Counted from the first letter of the stretch, positions 34,762-45,900 are shown. The stretch is DNA of 64,000 bases from an uncultured Bacteroides sp. (GCF_947632445.1 NZ_CANRPM010000003.1:28523-92522); one strand, 5' to 3'. Translations and numbers: made by a program. The notes: generated by a model not told the origin, from the letters alone.

Positions 34762-36171
34762 TTATCTGACTACCACGACGTTTGTCGAAGCCTTCTGTTT
34801 CAACAACTCACCGGAAGCCGCCACAGGCCGGGTGTCTCCCCACATCAAGCGGGGGTTACTGATAAAGATATCACTGGCCGTATCAATATAGAAACCATAA
34901 ATTTTGTCGTTCACAAAACCTTCACCCACACAGGGTCGCTTGTCATATACACCACCCGGATAATCCGTCCGTTTCAATAATTGAATATCAATATTGTCAA
35001 AATAGATATGATTTACCTTACTGGGCACATCTCCACCGACAAACACACCGTTTTCGCTGATGCACTTCACATTGGAGAACCAGATGTGGCTTACTTCACC
35101 ACAACGCCCTTCAGTGGCTCCTTTAGGAAACCGCCAACCGGCATCCTTATGGTCACCCACAGCACGAGGATAGGAAGTCACATAAATCGGCTCAGCCTTA
35201 CCCCACCACACATCTGACCATAGATAACAATCAACAATCATATTGTCAAACACCACATTCGTTACAATACCTTCATCACGATTCTGAATGCCAATGCCAC
35301 GATTGCTGTCACGAATGATACAATTATTAAATAGAACATTATTGATAACATCCATATTTTCGGAACCGATTTTAATAGCGCAGGAACGAGATGTCATAGT
35401 ACAGTTGGTCACAACAATATCTTCACAAGAACCGTATTCCTCGAATTCACGACGGTTTTTCAGGCAAATGCAGTCATCGCCAGACTCGATGTGGCAATTA
35501 GCGATGCGCACGTGGCGCGAATGATCCACATCGATGCCATCACCGTTGCGTATCTTCAGATTGTTTCGGATACTGATGCCATCTATCACCGCATCCTTAC
35601 ACCCGATGAGATGGACCGTCCAATAGGGACTGTTGCAAAGGGTGACATCGCGGATAACCAGCCGATTGATAGCTTCCAGCGTCAACACATGAGGACGTGG
35701 GTCGAAATTTGTCACCGGTTTCAGTTCGTACGAATCGTCCAGCTCCTTGCCCATAAAGGCGACACCATTGCCATCGATGGTTCCCATTCCGGTAATAGAA
35801 ACTTGCTCTAAATTCTTTCCACTAATCCACATCATGCCTTCTCCATGGTTTTTGCGGAAAGCACTTTCTGTATAGACAGACTCATCGGGATTAGCCAGCA
35901 GGCGTGAATTGGCCTCCAAGTGTAATTCCACAAATGATGACAGCTTGAAGGGACTGCACAAGAAAGTATGCTCGGCAGGCACCAGTACCTGTCCGCCGCC
36001 AGCCTGTGTACAGGCGTCAATAGCAGCCTGAATAGCAGTTGCATCATCCGTCTGACCGTCGCCTACCGCGCCAAAGTCCATAATATTGAATACGTTGTCC
36101 GTCTGTTTCTGTCCTCCGCAGGCAGTCAGCAACAAATAACAGAAAACGAAAAAGATGTTTTTAATTCCCAT
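34762..36171 (-). CDS. Glycoside hydrolase family 28 (polygalacturonase-type) lipoprotein
   Basis: A 469-residue beta-helix enzyme with lipoprotein signal (LLTAC, Cys18). It begins the fold with NVFNIMDFGAVGDGQTDDAT, the usual N-terminal motif of GH28 and related pectinases. The catalytic Asp residues are in NGDGIDVDHS (near 207) and SGDDCICLK (near 227), followed by the SRSCAIKIGSE and NRGIGIQNRDEG segments. It hydrolyses galacturonic or rhamnogalacturonic linkages, usually exo-acting in Bacteroides. It is 33 bases after GH92 in a five-gene operon. Confidence 0.9.
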   Translation of the reverse strand: MGIKNIFFVFCYLLLTACGGQKQTDNVFNIMDFGAVGDGQTDDATAIQAAIDACTQAGGGQVLVPAEHTFLCSPFKLSSFVELHLEANSRLLANPDESVYTESAFRKNHGEGMMWISGKNLEQVSITGMGTIDGNGVAFMGKELDDSYELKPVTNFDPRPHVLTLEAINRLVIRDVTLCNSPYWTVHLIGCKDAVIDGISIRNNLKIRNGDGIDVDHSRHVRIANCHIESGDDCICLKNRREFEEYGSCEDIVVTNCTMTSRSCAIKIGSENMDVINNVLFNNCIIRDSNRGIGIQNRDEGIVTNVVFDNMIVDCYLWSDVWWGKAEPIYVTSYPRAVGDHKDAGWRFPKGATEGRCGEVSHIWFSNVKCISENGVFVGGDVPSKVNHIYFDNIDIQLLKRTDYPGGVYDKRPCVGEGFVNDKIYGFYIDTASDIFISNPRLMWGDTRPVAASGELLKQKASTNVVVVR

Positions 36172-36204
36172 ATCCTATAACAATGATTAATGATCCATTT
36201 TCAA

Positions 36205-38523
36205 TTATCTTCTTATCACCTCTGGCGGGCAATCCTCTGACAAACTGCCCCATTCCCGATTGGGTTTAGGCCCCATTTCCAGCTCCAACGTACCGCCTTT
36301 CATAATGTCGGCATGGTCTATGTAGTTTTTGGAATAAGGCTGTCCGTTCAATGTAGCACGCTGGATATAGATATTCTGCTCTGAAGCCCCTTTAGCCTGA
36401 ATGGTAAACAGCCGGCCTCCTTCCGGTTGGAGTGTAACGGACGGAAAAGAAGGGCTGGCCAACATATAGTAGGGCGTACCCGGACAAACGGGATAGAAGC
36501 CCATAGCCGCAAAAACATACCAAGCTGACATCTGTCCGGCATCGTCGTTTCCGCCCAATCCGCCGAGTGTATTATGATATTCCGTATCCATAATGTGGCG
36601 GACGGCCCGTTGCGTTTTCCAAGGCTGCCCAGCATAGTTGAACATGAAAGCAATCTGATGGCAAGGTTCGTTACCATGCCAGTAACGGCCCTCAGAAAAC
36701 ATAGAATCAAGCTTGGCAATATAACTATCCTTGCCTCCCATTTGTTCCATTAGGCCGTATGGATCTTGAGGTACATACCACGTATAGTGACAAGGAGCAC
36801 CTTCGGTAATAAAGCGTGTAAAACGGAATGCATTGTTCTCATCCAAGAAGGATCCGTCAGCCCGGCGTCCTTGGACATAACCGGTACGAGAATCAATAAC
36901 GTGTCGATAATTACGGGCACGTTCCATTAAAGCATTATAGTCATCCGTTTTCCCTAATACAGCCGCAATCTGTGCTAACGCAAAATCGTCATAGGCATAC
37001 TCCAAAGTACGTGACACCTGCTCGCACGTATGGAACGCATCGGGCACACTGTCCTCCAGAGGAATATAGCCATACTTTAGATAAGAGTCGAGCGCACGTC
37101 GTCCCATGCCGTTACGATATTCATCCAAAGAGGCAGGACACTCAAATGCGTTCTTCCGTAGCCCTTCGTATGCCTTACCAATATCAAAGTCCCGGACTCC
37201 TTTGCTCCATGCATCGGCTACCACCGACGCCACATGGTCGCCAATCATAGCTGATGTATAACTGTTCCAGCAGGGGAAAATGGGCATCCAGCCACCTTGT
37301 TCATACTTGCAAACCAATGACTGCATCATCTCGCTGCCCTTCTGAGGAGTAATCAGATTGACCAGCGGATGCAAGGCTCGATACGTGTCCCACAAGCTGT
37401 AGTCATCGTAATAGGTCTGTCCCTCCTCTGTCTGCATGATTGAATTTCCGGTTGCGAAAGCCGGATAGCGACCGTCTACATCGTTGAACGTGCGTGGCAA
37501 GAAGCTGGCCCGATAGAAAGCACCATAGAACTTGGCCAGCGCTTCTTCGTCCTTGGTTTTCACCTGAATGAGGTTGAAACGCCGTTCCCAAATATCCGTC
37601 AATTCACGCCGTACCTGTTCAAAGTCCCAATGAGGTATTTCCGTCTGTAAATTCAGTTCCGCACCGTTCTCGTCTACAAAGGAAGAAGCGGCCTTCACCA
37701 ATACCTCTTCTCCAGCTTTCACCTCGAAAGCCAGATAGGCTCCAATTGCCGGGCGACCCTCTAATTCCGAGGAGGCATCGAACAACGAATCTGCCGCAAA
37801 GGTTCCATAACCACTTATCTTTTTCTGAAGCTCTACCACAAAGTGTCCGCTAAAGCCTGTCGGTTCTCCCCAACCCTGATAAATGCGATGCACAGGGTTA
37901 TAGCCATAAATACGGCCGTTCACCGTATCGATACGCACGAAGCCCTGCCCTTCATCACTGTTGGGAGTCACTATCAGATAGGCATTACCTGCTTTCTGAT
38001 AGGTGAAACGGAAAAGAGCCGTATGCGAACGGGCCGTCAGTTCCGCCCAAATACCTTCATCGGGCAGGGCAACGGCATAATAGGCTGGCGTAGCCACTTC
38101 ATCAACATGCGAAAAACGTGTGGCGCGGGCTTCAGCCCCACAACGCAATATGCCATACAGCGGCATCAATGTCATGGAGCCATAGTCCTGCGTACAGCCA
38201 CCCACAATCCAATGAGAATTGCGAAAACCCTGAAAAAGACTATCCCTATAATAATAAGGAGCTATACACTTCTTTTCAAAGTCTTGGGTTTGAGGTGTCC
38301 AGAAATTCATACCGTTGGGTTCGAGAACAGCAGGCAAAGTCTGTCCGTACTCTTCAGTATTCTTGCCAAACATACCAGCAGTCTTCGTTGTACTGGCAGC
38401 TGTTCCCACCCGTGTATCCACGTATGACAGACGCGACATTCCGGCAGGTACATCGGTACACCCTGCATGGAAACACAGGCAGAACACAACCACCCCTATC
38501 TCTGTAATCACGGACTTTCTCAT
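36205..38523 (-). CDS. Glycoside hydrolase family 92 exo-alpha-mannosidase, lipoprotein
   Basis: A 772-residue calcium-dependent exo-acting alpha-mannosidase. The signal peptide ends with HAGC (Cys22), a lipobox. GH92 landmarks are SYVDTRVGT at the start, the N-terminal beta-sandwich with PLYGILRCGAEARATRFSH, and the (alpha/alpha)6 barrel with SLWDTYRALHPL, HYTWYVPQDPYG and GGNDDAGQMSAWYVFAAMGF, which carries the catalytic acids. Such enzymes trim host N-glycans or fungal mannans. Its ATG overlaps the stop of the acetyltransferase-like gene (ATGA). Confidence 0.94.
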   Translation of the reverse strand: MRKSVITEIGVVVFCLCFHAGCTDVPAGMSRLSYVDTRVGTAASTTKTAGMFGKNTEEYGQTLPAVLEPNGMNFWTPQTQDFEKKCIAPYYYRDSLFQGFRNSHWIVGGCTQDYGSMTLMPLYGILRCGAEARATRFSHVDEVATPAYYAVALPDEGIWAELTARSHTALFRFTYQKAGNAYLIVTPNSDEGQGFVRIDTVNGRIYGYNPVHRIYQGWGEPTGFSGHFVVELQKKISGYGTFAADSLFDASSELEGRPAIGAYLAFEVKAGEEVLVKAASSFVDENGAELNLQTEIPHWDFEQVRRELTDIWERRFNLIQVKTKDEEALAKFYGAFYRASFLPRTFNDVDGRYPAFATGNSIMQTEEGQTYYDDYSLWDTYRALHPLVNLITPQKGSEMMQSLVCKYEQGGWMPIFPCWNSYTSAMIGDHVASVVADAWSKGVRDFDIGKAYEGLRKNAFECPASLDEYRNGMGRRALDSYLKYGYIPLEDSVPDAFHTCEQVSRTLEYAYDDFALAQIAAVLGKTDDYNALMERARNYRHVIDSRTGYVQGRRADGSFLDENNAFRFTRFITEGAPCHYTWYVPQDPYGLMEQMGGKDSYIAKLDSMFSEGRYWHGNEPCHQIAFMFNYAGQPWKTQRAVRHIMDTEYHNTLGGLGGNDDAGQMSAWYVFAAMGFYPVCPGTPYYMLASPSFPSVTLQPEGGRLFTIQAKGASEQNIYIQRATLNGQPYSKNYIDHADIMKGGTLELEMGPKPNREWGSLSEDCPPEVIRR

Positions 38524-39605
38524 AACTTGATATATATTTTCTTCTTATACAACGGATAACCAGCCGCCGCCATCAGCAGCATGAACAACAACGAATAGAC
38601 GGCAGAAGCCAAATAAGGATTGACCACCAGCGAGTGGATGATATTATAGACTGGCGGCTTGACACCCGTAGCACTAATCACGATGGCAAGGACTTCACTC
38701 AGCACATACAGGAACAGCGGGTTGACACCGAATACTTCGAAGAAGCGACACCAACACTGTTTATCTTTATAGTCAATAAAGTACATCAACGTGGCTTGGA
38801 GCATAGCTGCCAGTCCGCAAGTAGTCAAAGCAAATGTGGGTGACCAGATACGCTTGTTAAGCGGAAAAGCCTCGGTCAGCAGAAAGCCGACAGACATCAT
38901 CAGGAAACCCACCACAAAAAGCCCGATAAACTTCTTTCCCAGTGTATCGGCCTCCATAATCAGACGCCCACAACAAAAGCCTATCAAAGTATGGGCTATG
39001 GAGGGCAGGGTACTGAACAATCCTTCAGGGTCAATAAAGCTCTTTTGATACAGATGACCGGATCCCAACACAGCACGATCGATCATAGAAAGCAGGTTGG
39101 TCTCATCGAATACATACCCATTAGCAGTCAACAAAAAGATACCATATCCCACTAACAGTACCCCAGCTATCCACCCCATCCACTTATGGGGAACATACAA
39201 GGCCAAGAAAGAAGCGGCACAATAGCAAATGGCAATGCGTTGCAATACGCCTGTCAGCCTTAAGTGGGCAAAGGGCAGAAAATCACCCTCACAGATATGT
39301 TCAAGCCAATGGATGGCAATGCCGATCAACAGGATGATCAAAGTACGTTTCAGTATCTTCCGCACAACAGTCCCTGATGGCTTAAATTGGAATTTACGAA
39401 GCGCTATGTAGGCCGATATTCCCATGATGAACAAGAAGAAAGGAAATACCAAATCGCAGGGTGTCATACCATTCCATGCTGAATGGCGCAATGAGTCGTA
39501 CGACAGACGTCCTCCCGCATTGTTCACCACAATCATCCCTGCCACGGTAATTCCTCGCAGCACATCAAGCGACAACAATCTTTTTTCCGGCAAAACCTCC
39601 GTCAT
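38520..39605 (-). CDS. HGSNAT-like transmembrane acetyltransferase (DUF5009 type)
   Basis: A 361-residue membrane protein with about ten helices. It resembles heparan-alpha-glucosaminide N-acetyltransferase (HGSNAT/NagX): SLDVLRGITVAGMIVVNNAG near residues 12-31, then RHSAWNGMTPCDLVFPFFLF, where His41 corresponds to the catalytic histidine of the human enzyme as I recall it. Such proteins move acetyl from cytosolic acetyl-CoA to terminal alpha-glucosamine across the membrane. The gene lies 18 bases after GH89 and overlaps GH92 by four bases. Pairing with an alpha-N-acetylglucosaminidase makes an acetylate-then-hydrolyse pathway plausible. Confidence 0.82.
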   Translation of the reverse strand: MTEVLPEKRLLSLDVLRGITVAGMIVVNNAGGRLSYDSLRHSAWNGMTPCDLVFPFFLFIMGISAYIALRKFQFKPSGTVVRKILKRTLIILLIGIAIHWLEHICEGDFLPFAHLRLTGVLQRIAICYCAASFLALYVPHKWMGWIAGVLLVGYGIFLLTANGYVFDETNLLSMIDRAVLGSGHLYQKSFIDPEGLFSTLPSIAHTLIGFCCGRLIMEADTLGKKFIGLFVVGFLMMSVGFLLTEAFPLNKRIWSPTFALTTCGLAAMLQATLMYFIDYKDKQCWCRFFEVFGVNPLFLYVLSEVLAIVISATGVKPPVYNIIHSLVVNPYLASAVYSLLFMLLMAAAGYPLYKKKIYIKL

Positions 39606-39623
39606 GGTCTTTTTCTTTACAAA

Positions 39624-41783
39624 TTAATCGTTCTGTACCAGTTTGATGGCTTTCTTGGCCAACTCAATGCAATCGCCTTCGGGTTCGGTCGTATAGGGAT
39701 TCTTAGCCAGCGTCCAAGGTTCCTCCATAGCATAATAGTCCAGTTTCACTTCAGGCTTACCGTCCAGCTGATCTTGCAAGGTCTTCCAATAGGCCGACCA
39801 ACGCATGTAGTAGAAGTCACGCAGGATACCGTTCCACTCCTTGTGGGCATAGTCGCGCAAGCCGCCGTCGTCAGCACAGGTACGGTTACCCCAAGTGGTA
39901 ATCTGCACACGTGCATTCCATTCGTAGAGGTCTTTCTCTTCGGGTGTATTACCCTGCTTGCGGGCTTGCTGAATCCAACGACCTACACGGAACTCACTGC
40001 GCGTACCCAGCAGGCTGTCCTGCATCAGCAGCAAGGCGAGAAATCGTTTGGAGTCGCGGGCAAAGCTCCGTTTGTCGAAGCTCTCGAAGTCGGCCACAGT
40101 ACGGTTATAGACGATACGGGCCTCATCGGAAACGGCCTGGCGCACCATGTCGACCAGATCGTACTCAAAATTATTGTTGCCACGATATTTGTCGGCCACA
40201 TCCACCATCAGGGCGGCTGCTTCGACCGTTACGGTGGGGTCATAATAATTCTGCATCTTCGACCAGCTACTGGCTTGGAAGTTGTTCAATGTGGGACGTC
40301 CGCAGAAGATGGACTCGTGAGGCCCCTGCTGGTTATTGCCGAAAGGACAATTATAAATAGAGTTGGCCAAAATCATCCAAGTTTGCTCAATTTTGTCGTC
40401 GCGTATGCCATAGCGGGCAAAGACATAATCCTTCAGCCATTCTTCTTTGGTGAATTTCTGAGGTCGCCAAGGCAGTTCACACATCAGCTCAAACATCACG
40501 GGATTGTTTTCCGAACCTTCCATCGTCAGGCCGATACCTTTCAGATGGGCCGCCAGCGGATTATTCTTGGTCAGATAGAAGTTATTGAGCAGCTGATCCA
40601 TACGCCCGTGCAGACCGACGTTACCACCAAAGTTCTCGAGCATACAGAACAGCCAATCGTGCTGCTCGTAGCCTTTATCGCGCTTCCATATGGAAGGAAT
40701 ACCCCACATGGGACGGCATTCGCTGAAAAGGTCCAGGATAAGCAGGTCTCCATTGTTCAAGTTCTTAATCATCTCGGGACGGGGATTCTCCGTCCATCCT
40801 TGTACCACCCAGACGGCCTTCGAATTTACTTTCTTCATTTCGAACATCACAGCCTTTCCTGCCGCATCGAAATCTACCTCGTCAGCGTTCTCCAATTCAT
40901 GGAAAGGATCCATAGAATAATAGTCTGCCTTGCCAAAAAGTTTCTGCTGTTCACTATAATAGAGGGAAGCTATTTCACTGTAACGGGAGTCGGCAGGTTG
41001 CAGGAATGCAGGGCGGGTGAATCCGTTCCACAATTCCGGTCTCTCAATATCAAGGCCCATCTTTTCATCAGCATTATGAGGTATCATGCCACTATAACCA
41101 GGGAAAACAGGCTTGATGCCGTATTCCTTCATCCGCTTCAGGATTTTCTTCTGCAAATCCTCCCGTTGGGCGTACCAACTGTCAGGATTGGGCCCTCCCC
41201 AGCCTTCCAGATTGTTCATGGCCCACCAAGCCAGGAAGGCCGGGCCGGCAATGAAGCGGTTCACCTCGTCGCTGCGATAACCCAGCTTCAGAAGCATGTT
41301 ACGCCATACGCATTCCATACCAACAGCCGCCAAGGGTAGGTTGATGCCATGCAGAGCCATCCAGTCGATTTCCTTCTCCCAACGTTCCCAGTCCCAGAAA
41401 GCCATGGAATAGGAATAGGTGCAATAATTGAAATCGTAACGCAAGCTCAAATCCGTCTCCTTGCGTAGCTTTTCCTTAATGGGTGGCAACACATCGGGCA
41501 ACTTGGCCTGCATGCCATTCCAGGTAAGATGAATACCCGCATAATATTTCAAATACCAATTGAGTCCCGTAGCAATATTGACGTAAGTATTACCGCGTAC
41601 CACAACTTTCTTACCTTTCTGATCAAGTTCAAAGAAATCTTTGTCACTCTTCTTCAATTCAATGACAAACTTGTGCGATGCTCCCTTATCTATTCTTTCA
41701 AGCAATCCATCAATAGGGTTGGCAAACATTTGAACACTCCACACGGATATTAACAGGATAAGTATACTAATTTTTTTCTTCAT
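39624..41783 (-). CDS. Glycoside hydrolase family 89 alpha-N-acetylglucosaminidase
   Basis: A 719-residue NAGLU-type enzyme with signal peptide (MKKKISILILLISVWSVQMF, then ANP). It begins with the small GH89 N-terminal domain, then the barrel with RYDFNYCTYSYSMAFWDWER, WMALHGINLPLAAVGMECVW and MKEYGIKPVFPGYSGMIPHN, and later WVVQGWTENPRP and LLILDLFSECRPMW. It removes terminal alpha-linked GlcNAc, found in heparan sulfate and some mucin O-glycans. It is the first gene of a leftward operon (GH89, HGSNAT-like, GH92, GH28, phosphatase), with a -7 box just upstream and the sensor gene before it. Confidence 0.94.
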   Translation of the reverse strand: MKKKISILILLISVWSVQMFANPIDGLLERIDKGASHKFVIELKKSDKDFFELDQKGKKVVVRGNTYVNIATGLNWYLKYYAGIHLTWNGMQAKLPDVLPPIKEKLRKETDLSLRYDFNYCTYSYSMAFWDWERWEKEIDWMALHGINLPLAAVGMECVWRNMLLKLGYRSDEVNRFIAGPAFLAWWAMNNLEGWGGPNPDSWYAQREDLQKKILKRMKEYGIKPVFPGYSGMIPHNADEKMGLDIERPELWNGFTRPAFLQPADSRYSEIASLYYSEQQKLFGKADYYSMDPFHELENADEVDFDAAGKAVMFEMKKVNSKAVWVVQGWTENPRPEMIKNLNNGDLLILDLFSECRPMWGIPSIWKRDKGYEQHDWLFCMLENFGGNVGLHGRMDQLLNNFYLTKNNPLAAHLKGIGLTMEGSENNPVMFELMCELPWRPQKFTKEEWLKDYVFARYGIRDDKIEQTWMILANSIYNCPFGNNQQGPHESIFCGRPTLNNFQASSWSKMQNYYDPTVTVEAAALMVDVADKYRGNNNFEYDLVDMVRQAVSDEARIVYNRTVADFESFDKRSFARDSKRFLALLLMQDSLLGTRSEFRVGRWIQQARKQGNTPEEKDLYEWNARVQITTWGNRTCADDGGLRDYAHKEWNGILRDFYYMRWSAYWKTLQDQLDGKPEVKLDYYAMEEPWTLAKNPYTTEPEGDCIELAKKAIKLVQND

Positions 41784-41805
41784 AATGCTATTTCTATTTA
41801 TACAA

Positions 41806-41813
41806 CAAATATA
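41806..41813 (-). promoter_or_regulatory. -7 box of the GH89 operon
   Basis: TATATTTG on the minus strand, 23 bases before the GH89 ATG. No TTTG stands 19-22 bases upstream, as expected for a promoter that requires the neighbouring sensor's DNA-binding domain. Confidence 0.5.
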
Positions 41814-41898
41814 GAGGCTTTCGTCTATCTATAAGTAGAAAATAGAAAAGTTTAGGAAGAATATAGTCCAATCCGCAACCTAAGGGGAAAACATCCCT

Positions 41899-42985
41899 TT
41901 AATCCTTCTTAAATCCGCTACTGGGCAAATAACCAAAAAACTCCTTAAAACATTTAGTGAAATACTTAGGATCATTGAATCCTACAGCATAAGCAGCTTC
42001 GGAGACATTAATATCGCCTCTTCTTTCTTGGAGCATTCGATGGGCTACATTTAATCGATAATTTTTCATAAACTGTCCGATAGGTTGTCCCACCAATGCT
42101 TGCATTTTATTGTTTACCAGTGTTTTGCTGTATCCCATATCACGTACAAAACACTCCAAATTATATTCTGAATCTGCGTAATGTTTCCCCATCAGCTCAA
42201 TCGCTTTATTAACAAACTGTTGATCTCTAGATCCTTCCTTTATATGCAATTCACTAACATTACCGCTGACAGAGAATCTTTTCTTGTAACGGTTCCTAAG
42301 ATTAAGAATATTTCGAATACGCAACAAAAAGACCTCTTCATCAAAAGGCTTGCAAATATATTCGTCAACTCCAATCTCAAAACTCTTCTTTTCTTGTACA
42401 TCCGAAGAAATAGCCGTAAGCATCAAAAAAGGGATATGAGATGTAAGTAAATTATCTTTTATACGGCGTGAAAACTCCATACCATCCATAACCGGCATCA
42501 TCAGATCGCTCACTATCAAATCCACGGAATGCTTTTGTACAATCCGAAGCGCTTCTTCCCCATTCTCCGCCTCAAGAAAACGATAATTCTTCGACAGCAA
42601 AGAACAGACATAGGCACGCATATCCCGATTGTCTTCCACAACAAGAATAGTTTCTTTATGTGCGCTCCCAGCCAAACCTTCCTGCGTTGTTTCCTTCTTG
42701 ACATCAGAATCAACATTAGCAGAAGAAATTTCATGCCCAGCCTGCAACAAGGGGAGTAATATTCGAAAAGAAGCTCCACGCCTCTGATTGTTACGGGCAA
42801 AAATGATTCCACCGTGCAGTTCGATGATTCGCTTACACAAAAAGAGTCCTATGCCTGTACCGCTTTGCCCAAAGGACGAATGTCTGTCACCAACCTTAGA
42901 CTGAAAAAAACGATCAAAGATCTTATCCATATCCGCTTCAACAATTCCAGATCCTGTATCGCATACATTAATATAAAGTTGCGGC
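41899..42985 (-). CDS. Hybrid two-component system, C-terminal part (ATPase end, receiver, AraC domain) after frameshift
   Basis: This frame continues the sensor kinase in the -1 frame. It begins with the kinase N/G1 region (GPQLYINVCDTGSGIVEAD, MDKIFDRFF), then the G2 box SGTGIGLFLCKRI. A receiver domain follows (ILVVEDNRDMR, phospho-acceptor Asp in VSDLMMPVMDG, lysine in ICKPFDEE), and it ends with an AraC-type DNA-binding domain (VSEAAYAVGFNDPKYFTKCF). The first ATG in this frame is at 42930 (MDKIFD), so 343 residues could be made independently. Without the sensor this part could not be switched normally. See the N-terminal part at 42849-46070. Confidence 0.85.
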
Positions 42986-45900
42986 CCCTTTTCCCACCTT
43001 TCGGAATAGCAGCAACGAACACATCAATTCGTCCATTTTCCAGTGTAAACTTAATGGCATTAGCCACTAAATTAACCAAGACCTTACGCATATAGGCCAC
43101 ATCTATCATTACATAAGGATGAGCAATATGGGTATATAAACAAATCTCAATGCCACGCTCCTGCGCAAATACCTTAAACGGTAACAACAGCTCTGAAACA
43201 AAGTCAACAAAATTACATGTTTTCCGATCTAAAATTACTTTATTCATATCCAGCTTCCGAAAGTCCATCAACTCGTTCACCAATGAAAGCAAATAACCGG
43301 AATTGCGTTCTGCAATCTGCAACTGAGCCTTTACATCTTCATCTTCAATAACTTTTAGGGCATGCTCAATAGGGCCATGAATCAATGTTACAGGCGTTCT
43401 GAATTCATGAGTAATGTTCGTAAAGAAGGTTATTTTCTCTTCCGTTGCCTCTTTTACCTGTTCAGCCATCACTTCCAATTGTTTGTTTTGCACAGCCAAT
43501 TCTTGGGTGCGCTCTTCTACTTTTTGTTCGAGTTCAGCCTGTTGCTGACGATAACGCTTCACTTTTCTGTGATAAAACGCCCAAACCAACGCTCCCGATG
43601 CCAGTAAGAGGGTTAAATAAAACCAAACCGTTTTATAAAAATAAGGAATGATGTGTACTTTAACTTCGGTCACATGTTCCGACCATTGTTCCATTTCATT
43701 GGTGGCACAAACCTGCAATACATAATCTCCAGGAGGTAAAGCTGTATATCTGATGACACAATCTCCCGGTCTTGTTTCGTTCCATTCCCTTTCATACCCC
43801 TTCATCCGATACGAAAAACGAATGCGATTGCTACATGCATAATCTCCCGTTGTCACCCTTATCGAAAAACGACTTTCTTTTTCATGCAAGGTAATCAATG
43901 GAGCTTGTGTAATACTGCGATCCAGATAGTTGCCACTTGATGGATAAATCAGGTTACCCGCTACGGTTAAAGAGGTCAATTTAACAATACGGTCCGTATG
44001 AGATGGAGTGATTTCTTCAGGCCTGATAATCAATATCCCCATATTAGTCGCAACATAAATTTGGTCATATTTGGACGAATAATGAATGCCATTCCAAGAA
44101 TATTGTGTGAACGGCAAGCCGTCACCTGCCGTATAATTCGTAAACGACATCGTCATTATGTCCAATTTACAAAGCCCTTCATGAGTCATCATCCACAAAT
44201 TGCCTTGTCCGTCCTGTGTCATACCAATAATTGTATTATCCGGCAATCCATTCCGAACAGTATAATTCGTAAACTCGAAATGTCCTCTTTCATCCTCCGA
44301 AACCTTATACAATCCACTACCATTACCGCCTAACCACAAAGTACCATCCTTGTCTTCTAAAATACTATTGAATTTCTCTAATGTCATTGATTCCGGCTCA
44401 TTCAATTTATATTTGAAATAGGTATATCTAACGTTTTTATGTGATTTGGCATACGAAAATAGATCCAGCATCAACAATCCACGACTTGTACCTATCCATA
44501 AACGTCTCTTTTTATCTACGTAAAGCGCCGATATCATCTCAAATTCATTGTCGATGCCATCAAAAAGAACCCGTTCAAACGTTTTCGTATGTTTATCATA
44601 AAACAATACTCCCCGTGTAGAACCAAACCATATCCCTTCATTAATAACATCTTCGCATGCACTACTGATAAAATCTCCATTCAATGTTGCAAACTCATCA
44701 CGCGTATAACGTCGGAAATTCCGGTTCCCTTTCACATTCAAATCCAACTCATTGATTCCGACTCCCCATGTATATGCCCACAAATGATGATCCGAATCAA
44801 TCAAAAGACCATTTATTGTATTATTGGTGAGTGAGCTTGGATCGTTCGGTACAAACACATAACGTTCACATGCTCCGGTTTCCAGGTTCCAACGAACCAA
44901 ACCTCTCTCCAACACACAAACCCATAAATGTCCATCCCGATCTTCGCGTATGGCATTAACCGGGAAATTTTCTCCAACGGCAGATACGTCCTGAACCGGG
45001 CACCATAATCCCGTTTGAAGACGTTTGGGGGAAAGCAGATTAAGCCCTCCCGTTTCTGTTCCTAACCAGATCGTTTCGCCCGACGTATAAATACAATCTA
45101 TTGCATTACAATTGATGGTTCCACTTCCTTGAGTCCGATTTTGGCGAATAAAAGAGAAAGAATCCGTTTCGCGATGATAAACATTTATTCCATTCAACGT
45201 GGATACAACAATATGCCCTTGCCCCGTCATTTTTATGTCCGTTATATATGCCTGACTTAACATGCCTGGGCGATGAGTCGAATAACGATACCGCTGCATT
45301 TGACGGGTCGTTTCATTATATTTAAACAAGCCCCTATTCGTTCCAATCCACAAGAAATTACCATCCTCAAGCATACAAGAAATTCTCCAGTCTTCGCTGA
45401 AAGGAACCAAATCATCCGATAAAGTTTTTTTCTCCAATAGATGTCCCGGTCTCTTTTCAAGTACATATACCTGATTATCCAGTCCTGCACAAATACGATT
45501 TCCAACATCCATCACGGCTTTAACAGGAGAAGAACAGGGCTCTTTCAAACAATAATAATTACCGACTTTTCCTGTTTCGTCCCACTCTACACACCACAAA
45601 CTATTTCCACAAGAAATCCATAAATTCCCTGCTTTATCCTTATAAAGAGAATGAATATATCCATCAGCCAATTCTCGCAGCGTATCATTTAATAAAGAAT
45701 AGGAGTCAATAATGGCATAGGCATTCAAATCAATAACTTCAAGCCCTCCTTCAGATCCGATCCACAGCCGGCGAAAATTATCCTCACAAAGCGTATGTAC
45801 ATAATCGTTTTTCAATTTTAATGGCTGCGTCTGTGTATTAATACTCATAACCTGGTATCCGTCATATCTTCCAATGCCATTATGAGTCGCCATCCATATA

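Noticed and set aside
39774..41339. 521-codon open frame on the plus strand opposite GH89
   Set aside because: It is a shadow of GH89: no recognisable motif and a low-complexity, Val/His/Gln-rich product, while the minus strand encodes an intact enzyme.
42980..42996. Programmed -1 ribosomal frameshift in the hybrid sensor
   Set aside because: The run is not in the X-XXY-YYZ register for the zero frame, and no downstream structure stands out; a mutation or sequencing error is more likely.
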